Source: Plectranthus barbatus (lineage: Eukaryota > Streptophyta > Magnoliopsida > Lamiales > Lamiaceae). Taken from it: a DNA stretch of 64,000 nucleotides. The stretch is from NCBI GenBank assembly GCA_026898455.1, contig JAPKLW010000155.1, positions 719,408-783,407 on the forward strand. The letters are read 5' to 3'. Numbering within the stretch: position 1 is the first letter of the stretch; each line of letters starts with the position of its first letter. Shown in pieces: positions 33,201 through 43,937 of this stretch. Below the pieces are notes generated by a model, which was not told the origin of the DNA, did not search any database, and worked only from the letters and a program-made list of their open reading frames with translations. A program made the position numbers and the translations under genes.

Positions 33201-34125
33201 AATCATTGTCTTGTTTATGGACCTGGATATTCTTAGCATGATAAGAGCTGCTCAAGCGGAGGAAGCCCATGAAGCAAAGACTGCTCAAATCCTGGATGCT
33301 ACACAGAGGATGCTGAATGAGGAAGAACAATATGTGGCTGCTCAGGCTCAGTTTGCTCATGATGTTGAAGTTGCTCAGATCATTGAGGGTGCTAAGTTGT
33401 TGATGGATGAAGAGTCGCGCTACTCTGCTGCTCAACAAGCCAATGCTGAAGCCCTGGAGTTAGCACAGCCGAGCCAGGAAGAGCCTACCACTGCTGAAGG
33501 TCTAGACATGGTGTTAGCAAGTACACCCTCTGCATTTGAAGCTACACCTGTAAGTTCCTACGACTTCCAATACTATGTAGATTCAGCCGTTCAGAAGGCG
33601 ATGCGAAGTGCATTATCTTCTTTAAATGAGCGAGTTGAAATGGAGAAGGCTGAGATCAGGAAGGAGGTTGATGAGGTTCAGACAGAAGTGTCCAATGTCC
33701 ACACAGAGGTTGCTGAGGTGAGGATAGATGTGTCTTCTGTGAAACAGGATGTGGAGGTCACAAGGGCTGAAGTATCTGAAGCTAAGCAGCAATTTCAATC
33801 CGATTTCCAATCCTTCTCTTCCACCTTTTATGTTGTGATCAAAGAGGGGGAAGAGAGGAGGTTTGCTGAAGCTGCCCAGAGGAAGGAGGAAGAAGCGTTG
33901 GCTGCTAAGGAAGAGCAGCGCAGGCTAGCAGCTGAAGAGCTGAGAAGGAAAGATGAGGAGCTGAAAATTCAAAGGCTAGAAGTGGAAAATGAAAGGGTTG
34001 CTAAGAAGCTGGAGTTAGAAGCTGCTGAGAGAGAGGCTAGCAAGGCGTATCTTGAGAAATTTGTTCATCTGGCACTTGGAAAGTTTGATGAGCTTGAGAA
34101 GAAGAAGCCTGCTCCCGACTCTTGA
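30280..34125 (+). pseudogene. Long 3' gene of element B (envelope-like position, coiled-coil C-terminus)
   Basis: From the ATG at 30280 (MAANPYSPTQSHHSKPYVHT) coding character runs for about 1280 codons with frame changes near 30980 and 32380 and in-frame stops at about 30478, 30508, 30862, 31569, 31761, 32026, 32180 and 32668. The N-terminal third has blocks such as GTILEVNADILATKFGLP and ALVDKVKGNWVEFFYGRWL, of the kind found in SIRE-type extra ORFs. A Lys/Arg-rich linker and a serine run from (AGC)n at about 32229-32253 follow. The last 484 codons (32671-34125) are uninterrupted, rich in Ala/Glu/Lys heptads (VHTEVAEVRIDVSSVKQDVE) and predicted coiled-coil. I see no signal peptide or membrane anchor, so an envelope function is unsupported. 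The position and coiled coil agree with SIRE ORF2. Confidence 0.7.
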
Positions 34126-34603
34126 TCTTACACTCTTAGCATCCTTTCTTAGAATTTCCATTTTTTTTATATTCCTTTTCATTTGTAATTGTAATGCTCA
34201 AATCATTGAATGAAAATGGAATCAGACTTAGACAATTCCTTATTGTCAATTTCTGAGTTTTTATTGCGTATTAAAGAAGAAATACACTTTAGTGTATTCA
34301 ACGAATTTGCTCAAGTTTACTTTGGATTGGTTGTGAATGCCTCCTAATTTAATTGGGTGCTAGAATTTCTAGCAGACTCCTTGCAGCATTTACTCATACT
34401 TTAATCAAGAAATATTCCCAGCACATATTAAGGGCGAATTATTTAAAACCAATCCCTGCTACAATTAAGATGGATTAACTCTGAGTTAGATTGCTAGGAT
34501 AGCATAACTCTGATGCTTAGAAAATTCTTGTAAAACTCATATAATTTTCCTCTTAATTCAGCAAGTGATAGTAAGCTTTAATCGCACCAAAAAGGGGGAA
34601 ATT
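34126..34603 (+). other. 3' untranslated region and polypurine tract of element B
   Basis: AT-rich non-coding sequence ends in the polypurine tract AAAAAGGGGGAAAT (about 34589-34602), which would prime plus-strand synthesis. The next base is the first T of the 3' LTR; the rest of that LTR continues at 42398 after insertion E. AAATT at 34599-34603 is E's target duplication. Confidence 0.8.
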
Positions 34604-34965
34604 TGTAATGCCCCCATCTGACCTTCCCAATATGAGGCCACGTTACATTGATGTTTCAGGTTTTGATGAGCATTTCAGAATATTTAATTAAGAAAAGACA
34701 CATACTTTAATCAGAAGAAGTTGATCAGTAGTAATAAATCCTTCGAGTCAGATAATAAAACAGAAATTTGTTTAATTAACATTCAAAAGAGGGAAGGGGT
34801 TTTCATAGAGTGGTGCAGCAGTGTGTGTAGCGTGATGGTGACATGTATATGAAGTTACATGTCACAGGATCTGTTAAGCTTTCTAAACCTCTTCACTTCA
34901 CCAGCTTACACCCCGCTACTTTCATCCTTGCTGCTTAACCTGCACGTTTTAGAAATAACGCGAGT

Positions 34966-34985
34966 GCTGAGTACTTTCGTACCCA
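34966..34985 (+). promoter_or_regulatory. Hairpin in solo LTR E
   Basis: CTGAGTACTTTCGTACCCAG folds into an 8-bp stem with one mismatch and a TTTC loop. Similar hairpins occur in Tekay/Del-type LTRs; a role in transcript ends is possible but not shown. Confidence 0.4.
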
Positions 34986-35493
34986 GTGAGAAACATGCCA
35001 AAAACATACATTATATAGGAAACATGCTATGCAACTCACAAAACTAAACACGGGGTTTTGTTGAAAGAACCGTGTTAGCCAAAACATTTTATTTCACACG
35101 TGTGTTATTTTGAGTGTTATCATATCTGTTTCAGTGTTGTAACTGGAAGTTGGCCGACTTCCGAGTTACGATGATCAGTTAGGAATGAATACACACTCAA
35201 CCTACTGTCATCTAGAGTGCACTAGTCTCAGAAATCCTATTTGAGACCCGATCGCTTATAATTCATCAATTAAATCTCCATAATCATTCTCATTCACAAC
35301 TCCACCTTCAAGTATAACAAATTCCACCTTATATCTTCCAATTCCCATCATATGGAGTCGCTACTCCATATGTACTAATTGAGTTCTAGCGCAGTTATGA
35401 GAATCTGGTTCCAAACTAAATAGTTATTCTCTCTTGTCGTTGGGAAACGACAGAGGACAGATAAGATAACACAAAACAAGCATAGCAGTTTCA

Positions 35494-37613
35494 TCTATCT
35501 AATATACTAAATCAAAAACGTCTACCACTGTAGACGAAGCGCCAAAAGTCCCGCTTTTTAAGTCCATGCACATGCAGTCATCCACAAAATTTTTGCCCAA
35601 AATATTTCAAATGAGTTATTAAGAAAATACAACTAGCAACCTAGCCTATACCATAGCTAAAAAGAAAAAAAATCTCAGCCCATACCTATCTCATAAAACT
35701 TTTTTGACCGTCCTACCAAACTCACACATATCAAGAATTCAAAATTCAAATTCCAAATCTAAAAAACACCTACAAAGTATTGTGGAGCATTATAAATTCA
35801 TATACGAATCCCCCTCCACCATCATTNNNNNNNNNNCAGTTAACCCGAAGGTGAACTAATTACACAATTGTGAAGGTGGATGGGGAGCTTGATATACGAG
35901 TGAAGGCGCGCTCTGCAGATTCGGGAAGACAAGAAGGCGCCGTCGATGGACAGTGGCTCTAATACGTGCCTCACTTTCTCAAGGCTGATTATGGAGAAGG
36001 TTCGAGCAATGCTATCCATGAAACTGAGGTTTAGCCTAAAGCGCCGTGCGAGACGATATTTCGCAAGCCATACATGACAAGAGAGAGAAGAAGCGTGTCA
36101 GTAGACTGTCGGCGCATAACTTAATGGTAGAATGGAGATATTTTACGTAGGGTTGCGACAAGGTACATGGGTCGGACATGATCGGATTGGAGATTAGAGC
36201 CAGGCTCAGTCCTGGAAAAAAAAAAGGAAAAAAAGGCCCATCACAAGTCAAATTTTTTGGTTTGGTCGATTATCAAGGTTATTCCACTTCTCTCTTTTCC
36301 AAATCTGGTTTACCATGCTTTACAGCATTGTATTAATTTTTTTTAGTGTTTTATGTTTTCAAATATATATAAAACCAATGTATTATAATGAAATTATTTG
36401 GGTTTTGCTCATCTGAATTTATGAGTTGACCCATTTGATTTTTTCTGTCAATTAGTTTACTTTAAATATTTTTTTTACGTAAAAGGTTTATTTTTGTTTT
36501 AAAAATATAGTTCCTTACTGATTGGTTTTGAGATTTTAATTATTTTGTGAGAGCATGTGGACGAGACAGAAAGACTTTGTCATATAGTTTTTATTCATTT
36601 ATGTGTTTTTGATGTAATTTCTTAAAAACATTAATTATTATTAATTGCAGATATGGAAACTGTGCGGCTGTGCCTAGCTTGGAAAATCTTTCAGACGCAT
36701 TTTTTTATTCGGTTATGCTAGACAATTTCTGTCCTTTGCATTTTTTTGGAATGCTGCATAATAAATTAATAATATATATATTAGATTTGATGTACATATT
36801 TCATTTTAGTGTTCTGGAGTATATCCAACAAATAATTAAAATTAATTCTAAGCCAAAAATATAATGTGAATCTTCTTCAATAAATGCACAAAACACAATC
36901 CTAAAAAAAAGTGAAAGAGATTACAATTTAATTCAAAGATAATTAAAGATAAAAAATTAATGATGCTACAACGTTAATTTTTTATTTTTATTTTAATTTA
37001 TGTACTCCATCGCAAATATAGAGTCACAGTTCTTTTTATGGGAAAACATATATTTGTCTGGGCATTAACATATAAAATGGACATAAATTATTTTTATTTT
37101 CAGAGATAAAAGATTAGAGCAGTTAATTTTTTTCTGGATTAATTAAGAATTTTAAAATTGAATTCATTTTTTTAAAATAAACTGGGTTCATTTCAGTATG
37201 GTTTTCAAATAAAAATATTAGAATAAACTTAAAATCATAAAATTGATTTGACCATTACTGTTTTTGAGTTTGGTGTGAAATGTCGAATATAATCTCATTT
37301 GTTAATGTATAGTTATACTTCTAAATCAGTTAGAACTTAGAAGTATAAGGCCAATATTAAATAACATTTTATTGAAATATGATACAACCATTTACTTGCA
37401 GGAATTATTGAAAATAAGAAACTGGGTTAATAAACGAAGTTATCAACAAAGAGATAAATATATATATAGATGATTAGATAAATGAAATAGAACAGAAATT
37501 AATATTTTTACATATTTTAATATTTCAAATATAATTATAAATATATATATATTAAATATAATCGTGCAACGCACGGGTGGTGAAATTTACATATTTCACC
37601 ACGCGTGGTCTAA
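35494..37613 (+). mobile_element. Helitron-like element H1 (non-autonomous)
   Basis: The 5' end TCTATCTAATATACTAAATC follows an A, and the 3' end is CTAA (37610-37613) followed by a T, as expected for insertion between A and T. Just before the end are the hairpin-forming CGTGCAACGCACG (37563-37575), an inverted repeat GGTGGTGAAAT...ATTTCACCAC (37577-37602) and the palindrome CCACGCGTGG (37599-37608). CTAA also occurs at 37618-37621, so the exact end may be 8 bp further on. There is no Rep/helicase gene. The assembly gap at 35827-35836 lies inside. Confidence 0.6.
35827..35836. other. Assembly gap (10 N)
   Basis: Ten N bases. The true gap length is probably unknown, so the length of H1 is uncertain. 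Confidence 0.95.
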
Positions 37614-37630
37614 TCTACTAATAATAATAA

Positions 37631-38353
37631 TCTATTTAATATACTAAATGAAAGCAGTCAAAAACTGTTCATTTAGGCGGCAAAAGTAGATTTTCTTATC
37701 CATGCAAAATAAATTCTTGCAAAGAATAATCATTGCAAGTTTTTAATACTATTTTATTAATATAAAATTAATTAATTTGAAATGGCATTCAGGCTGGCAA
37801 TTCGCTGGCATCAAATTTTAAAATAGAAGCGGGATTGTTAAATTTTGAAATTTTTTGAATTTATAAACTAAATCTTAAAACTTTTGAAATCCGATAACAG
37901 TTTTACACTATAAAAAGAACCAAAAACAAGAGCTTATTACTTCTGATCACTAGCAAGAAGAAAAGGTAATTACCTCACCCATCTTTGATTTTTCCTTAGA
38001 TAATACAAATTATTGTGCATACAATTCAACTAAATTATATTAGTGTGAAGACAAGTTATTCCACTTGCAAATTTCTATTTTATCATGTTACGAAGGTGAT
38101 TTAGTAATGGCACATATTGTTATGCTTGCACATTATAGTCCTTGCAGATTTTTCAACCAAGATTCATCCTCCATGGTAATAGCATCTCTCCTTCCTGAAA
38201 GTAAGCTCTGTAAGAACACATATGTTAGTACATTGTTTATTTGAGAAAATACAATAAATCTCTAGATAAATATAATATTTCATAGAAATACTGCACGATT
38301 ATATATAAATGACAAATGGAGCTTTTCAACCTTTCACTTTTAGATACAAATAA

Positions 38354-38413
<60 letters not shown>

Positions 38414-40883
38414 TTATGTTTGATTCAATGTTTTTGTCACAATTCCAGGAACATAATTCAAAAATAATAATAATATCAAGAACAATTCATACAAGGAAGC
38501 ATATCGGTATGGGTGACAAGAGTCTATACACATAAAATCCAAAGTCCAGAACCAAAAAACTGACCAGACATCCATTCAGATTTTCAAAAATAGATTGAGG
38601 TAACTACATTTATATTACCATACATTTTTTTTACTAAATATACTATCATAGTGTATTTTCATTATGATAAAGCAATATAAAAGCAAAACACCAAAAAAAT
38701 TGGATGTTTATTTAACAAGTATTCCCGAAAATGAGAAATGTATTATTAAACATATTTGCAGTAATATTGATTTAAGTTATTATGATTAAATTAGGAATTT
38801 AAACAATGTGTTTTTGTCAAGATCACATGATACAAGAACAAAAATGCAAGACATAGCATGTTATTGTATTGCTGATTCTCAAAATTAAGAAATGAGTTTT
38901 GACAAGTTCTAGCATCATGCAGAGTTAGATTTAAGTTTTCTTATTTAAATCCGAGAATGCCTTTTGAACCCACGCATTTCAAAGACTACCATTTTTTAAT
39001 CGTTTGACAACCTTTAAGCAACTAACTCAAGATTTTTGACATACAAAAGCATATTAATAAAAGATAATAATATATAAATGCAAATATATCGATAGATAAC
39101 CATTAATGATGAATATTTATCTCACCATTTCAATTAACTGCGAGAAGATCTAACCACTATGATAACTCATTGTATTATAGCAGTTGCACTTGCATCTATG
39201 GCCACAGATCTAAAGATCATCTGTCGATTTTACCTCTCCGGCAGTGAGTATTTATTCAATGAAGTATTCGACTAGGATACGAAAGCTGGCAAAAAAGAAA
39301 AAAATTGGCAGTACTGGAGTATTTAGGGAGAGGGTGATGTATAGCCTAACTATGAGAATTGTTAAAGTTCGGTTCTGAGAGGAGAAAATTGTGTTGCAAA
39401 TGAGAGGATGAAGAAGACAGTGTGCGGCGGAATTGAAAAAGTTTGTGGGTAGAGTTTTTATACCAATCAATTAGGTTCAAATATATATTTTTTTATTTTT
39501 TATTTTTAAATGTGTAACTAGATATTTTCTTATTTATATTTTTTAAATGTGTACCTATTTAATGCATGTGAGGCCATTAATCCAAAAAGATTGTTGATAG
39601 ATGTTGAGCAACACAATTCTTACTTATTTAACCATATACAGAATATATATTTATGTATATATATTTGTTTAACGAAAAGTAGTACCAAAGAAGAGTTAAT
39701 AAAAATACAATTATATATTCATAAAGAATCAGAATATTAAAATTTTTTGTTAATTGCTTATATTCCGACTACTCATAAATTGAGTTGAGTTTTTATGCAT
39801 TAAACTCATAATTTAAATATAAAATTGTTTTAAAATTACAAGAGCATAGCTAATTAGCTATAATTTAGTTAATTTGTAGGCGATTGTTTTTTTTTCATCA
39901 AATTAATGAATAATATTCAATGACGAATGAGGTTTCTATACATTCATAATTTTTTTTGAAAATATTCATTTATTGAGGTATTGCTTTAAATAAATTAATA
40001 AAAACTATACTAATTAAGGGATGCTCTTTGAAATGAATTTATATTTTCAAACATGCATACCCCATTATCTTTGAGTACACTGAAGTCAAAGGTGGACACG
40101 GGTTTGAGTGGTGGAGCTCAATCTTAGTTGGGTGGGATCAAATCATTTTAATTATAGACTCCTCCTTCCCAATTTAATTATTTCACTGTCTTTTTTTTTT
40201 TTTTTCCACTTCATTAATCATATTTTTAAAAATTTGTAAATTTTTTCATGCTCAATAATAATTTATCCATTCCACTCAACTTATTATAAACTCACAATTA
40301 TTGTGGCCGGTTAATCGAGACTGAGGGAATAGTATATACTAAAATTTATATATATATATATACATAAAAAATCGAAATTTTTCGTCATGTCGTGGGGGCG
40401 CCCCCCTCCCCTCCTCCAACCCCTAAAGTACATCCACCACTTGCCGAAAGAATATCAAATCACCATCTTTATTTAAAAGTTGTCAATTTAGTTATGTTAC
40501 TGAGAAATATAAATAGTGTAAATGGTCAAGCAATCATAAGTTATCATACAATAAATAAGATTTTAATTTCAAAATTGTCTCATACACCATCAGACCAATA
40601 TTGTTATTTTTCAACAAAATTAATTTTGATTGATAGTTTCTATCTTACGACAATTAATAAACTTCAATGTCAATTATTGAAAAGACTTTGATAACTTTTT
40701 TTAAAGAATTCTAATTTTAGCTATGGATTTTTTATGTGGTGGTAAGGGTAAGTTTTAATTTGTAAATTTAAAGATATTCAAGAGATATATACTCAAAATA
40801 TAGCGTATATATATATGTATGCTTAAATGTTTTCCTCAACTAAAAACATAATAATTCCGTGCATCGCACGGGTGAAGTACTAG
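37631..40883 (+). mobile_element. Helitron-like element H2 (non-autonomous)
   Basis: The 5' end TCTATTTAATATACTAAATG differs from that of H1 at two of 20 positions and follows an A. The 3' end has the stem CCGTGC-AT-CGCACGG (40858-40872), then GTGAAGTA and CTAG (40880-40883), followed by T. The 3253-bp interior is AT-rich, has a TA/TG microsatellite and no recognisable protein. H2 begins 17 bp after H1. Confidence 0.65.
38355..38414. repeat. Compound (TA)n(TG)n microsatellite
   Basis: About 16 TA repeats are followed directly by about 13 TG repeats. This is a simple-sequence tract inside H2. Confidence 0.95.
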
Positions 40884-41145
40884 TTTTAAAGTAAAACAGT
40901 TTATACACATTTTGAAAAGGAAACACGCATTTTGTTTTTATAGTTGAAATAATTTCCCACCTCGTTCTTGGCTTTTAATTAGATGCTTCTGCTAGAATGA
41001 GCTTACTCGTTCCTTGCTTTCAATTTCCTACAACCAGATAAGGTTCTCGAGTCAGTACGATATATCTAGGACAGTATATCTTAATTGTAAACAAACAGAC
41101 TCGGAAGAACTAGGATTGAACAACATCTCATCACACTTCAAGCCT

Positions 41146-41482
41146 CTATGTCGACCGACAGGGTCTGTGTCGATCGACACAGCCCTGGTCGACACAAGCT
41201 TAACTCGGTCGATATGCCTGCGTCGATACGATTGTATCGACTGACCCTGTCGATCGACATGCTTTCTGTCGATCGACAGAAGTGGCTCGATATGTCTCCT
41301 GTCGACAACCGCTGTGTCGATCGAAATACATCCTGTCGATCGACAGGATGTCCCATCGACAAGCCCTTGGCATCAACCCCCCTATCAATCGACAGCACTC
41401 CTGTCGATCGACAAGGCTTGTCTGACTTCATGCCATCGATCGACCCCCCTGTCGATCGACACAATTCCTGTCGATCGACAGG
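41146..41482. repeat. Array of TGTCGATCGACA palindromes in solo LTR E
   Basis: Seven exact copies of the 12-bp palindrome TGTCGATCGACA lie in about 330 bp (starting near 41167, 41248, 41267, 41333, 41402, 41449 and 41468), with at least five degenerate ones between them (TGTCGACCGACA, TGTCGATCGAAA, CATCGATCGACC and similar). Spacing is irregular. Frames through it on both strands are artefacts. The same word occurs in solo LTR S1. Confidence 0.95.
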
Positions 41483-42396
41483 AGTCGTCTTTTTCGCGGG
41501 TTTGCCGGAACCGAACCTGCAACTCGCGAAATCTTGCGATTCCTTCGATCGATTTCACATGCAAACACATATTTGGGTTCCCCAGACCACGAGGAACACG
41601 ATTATAGCTTAAGAACACAAAAATATAACTAAAAAGGAAGACACATAATACCTCGTCGGAGTTCTCCGTTCATGGCGGCGCTAGGGGTTTTCCGGCGTCA
41701 AAACTGGTGTTTCTTGACGTGCGAATGCTCCCTATACAATGGGGAATACGAATCCACGGTCATAACGTCGGAATTCGGCCGGAATAACAAGATATGAGAA
41801 TTAAATCGAAAAGTCGCAACTCAAAAACCCATCTTACTTCAAACGGCGATATCTCCTTCGTTACTCGTCCCCTCGAAGCCTACGAGTACTCAAATCGAAG
41901 CTCTTGACGAGAGCTATCTGATGGTGGAGTCTGCTCGCCGGAAAGTAGTCGGTGGTGGCCGGAAATTGGCCGGGATTCGTGTCTGACGGGTTTGGGTTTT
42001 GGGAGGGGGTTTTCACTCTCTCTCTCTAAAATTATAATATAAGCTAAAAAGTTTAGAGTATAATTTCCACTCTATATATATATCCTCTCATTATACCATA
42101 TGATATGTGTATAATCATATAATTAAATCCCCTATAGTTTCCAATATACTTCATGATAAATCTTATTTCCTCAAAATTTCAATATCATTAATTCATGAAA
42201 TTCTTGTCCCACCTTATTACATTCCAAAATTCTTGATAATTCCTCAAGAATAATCATAATATTTTCAACTCCATAATTTAATAATTTCTCCAATCACAAA
42301 ACAAGTAAATATGAACACCTTCAAATTTTGGAAATTCTCATAAACAATTCGATTAAATGATCTAACAGCTTATTTACATACGGGGTATTACAAAAT

Positions 42397-43937
42397 TGTT
42401 GGAAAATTATTCCTAAATCTCCCTTAGGATCGTATTGTAAAAGGTTTTGTTGGATCAAACCTTAGGAGATTGGTCGATCAAATTGCTGAATTCTAGTATA
42501 GTCTAGCAACTCTTGTAATGTCCTATATAGGCTAAGGTATCGAGTTGTAATAGATCAGATTGCTAGAATCACTCCTAGCAGATTGTGGATGCTAGAGATA
42601 TTAGCAAACGAAGAAGACTGCTAGAGATAATAGCCGTCAAGTGCTAAGGAGGGGATTGCTGAAGGCGATAGCAATCCTGTGTCAAAGAAGAGACTGCTAG
42701 AATGAAGTGCTTAGTAGTCAAAAGAGCAAGTAGCAGAATGTTAGAAGGAGATTAGCATTTCCTAAGAGCAAGGTATAGCGGAATACTAAAGGAGCAGATT
42801 GCTAAAGGCAATAGCAATCCAGAGTCAAATGAATCAAGTGCTAAACAATAAGCAACTGCTGAGCAGTCAGCAGTCCGATACTTGTCCAACAGATTGCTAG
42901 GAAGGCTTAGCAGATCGTTTCGAGAAAGCTTAGCAAGGTGAGATAGCAAACAACGATTGCTACACTATCATTCTGACAAACGTACACACAAAGGACAAAA
43001 CTTTCCCGAAGTAGGTCAGAAAGTACTGTACGACGCCGGAAAGGACGGATAAAGTCGAACAACTCTTGGACGAAGGAGCCGTTGTGTCTAACGGGTATGG
43101 AGATTCAAAGTTTGAATCTCCAGGTATAAAAGACAAGTCCAGAAGTGAAAGACGACTACTACTTCCATTACTCACGAGCTAAGGAACCTCAACCAAATCT
43201 GAAAAAGCATTAACAGAGAGATTCCTTTGACAAACAAAAGAGTGAGAAAGTAGTCAGTTGAGAGTACGAGATAAAAGTGTATTCAAAGCTCTCAACAACC
43301 AGGAGTGTCTTCCATTGAATATCTGACACTGCCTTTAAGAGATTCCTTGACTTTGCTCAAGAATCTTCAATCATTGGAATACCTTCCATCCTAGGAAGCA
43401 TCCAGCAGTCTCATCTCTGAAAAGGGATTGAGTCCGACGGGCATTTTGCCAAAACCAGACAAGTTCAGGAGAGAACTTTAAAAGCTCCACCTAGCAGCGA
43501 AGGACAAGTTTTACGAAAGTGCCGCCCTTGACTTGACCGTAGCTGTGGACTGAGAAGAACGAAGTAATAGAGGATAGCTTTGCAGTGGCCGGCTCGAAAG
43601 CTCATCGCCTACAACAAGTGTTCGGCAATTCCTTGTATTTCGTATACTTTCTTAGTTAATTCTTAGCGTTTCGGATAAGGAGTGGATGTAGATCGATTTG
43701 ATCGAACCACTATAAAGATTGTGTCTGTTTACTATTTTATTGTTTACTATTTCTTGTGCTTGATCTTGAAACCTGGCAACTAAGTTGCTAGAGTATAACT
43801 GTAAGAAACCCTAAGTTAAAGCTGAGTTAAACAATCTTGATAAAGTACTTTAAAAGTGCAAGTGAACGTTAATATTCCGTTGCATTTCGTGTGTGTTTGT
43901 TGTATTCACCACGACGACTCTGATCTAGGGACCAACA
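42397..43937 (+). repeat. 3' LTR of element B
   Basis: The 1541-bp LTR starts TGTTGGAAAATTATTCC and ends ACCAACA. It matches the rejoined 5' LTR with scattered substitutions, an internal 21-bp deletion near 42793 and no palindrome-unit changes that I noticed. It is followed by CAAAG and then by the RT of element A. Confidence 0.93.

Larger units (their letters stand above)
34604..42392 (+). mobile_element. Solo LTR E (gypsy, Tekay/Del-like) carrying two Helitrons, TSD AAATT
   Basis: E starts TGTAATGCCCC and ends GGGGTATTACA, an almost perfect terminal inverted repeat with TG...CA ends, and is flanked by AAATT (34599-34603 and 42393-42397). Its own sequence is about 2.4 kb (34604-35493, 37614-37630 and 40884-42392); the rest is H1 and H2. 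No internal region, primer site or coding domain is present, so it is read as a solo LTR. The TGTAAT...ATTACA ends and the hairpin CTGAGTACTTTCGTACCCAG at about 34966-34985 are of the type seen in Tekay/Del chromovirus LTRs. A TGTCGATCGACA array lies at 41146-41482. Confidence 0.75.
6881..43937 (+). mobile_element. SIRE-like copia element B, about 14 kb without its nested insertions
   Basis: B is bounded by the 5-bp duplication CAAAG (6876-6880 and 43938-43942) and by LTRs that start TGTTGG and end ACCAACA. The 5' LTR (6881-8092 joined to 14243-14590, 1560 bp) and 3' LTR (42397-43937, 1541 bp) have the same order of sequence blocks. The internal part has a Met-tRNA primer site, gag with a long coiled-coil tail, integrase, RT, RNase H, then a 3.8-kb extra reading frame, then a polypurine tract. 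This order with an extra 3' gene is known for SIRE/Maximus copia elements. Insertions C, D and E interrupt it. The coding genes carry stops and frameshifts, so the copy is non-functional. Confidence 0.92.

Noticed and set aside
30280..34125. Host gene with coiled-coil domain (for example a cytoskeletal protein)
   Set aside because: It lies between RNase H and the polypurine tract of element B, in the sense direction, and is framed by B's own LTRs, so it belongs to the retroelement.
38355..38414. Regulatory Z-DNA element
   Set aside because: It is an ordinary TA/TG microsatellite inside a Helitron; nothing around it suggests a promoter.
41014..41612. Overlapping plus and minus frames of 76-154 codons with repeated CRST/SVD peptides
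   Set aside because: They are translations of the palindrome array in solo LTR E and have no protein-like composition.
41138..41618. CRISPR-like array of short repeats
   Set aside because: The TGTCGATCGACA copies are irregularly spaced, overlap with degenerate copies and have no unique spacers of constant length; the context is a plant LTR.
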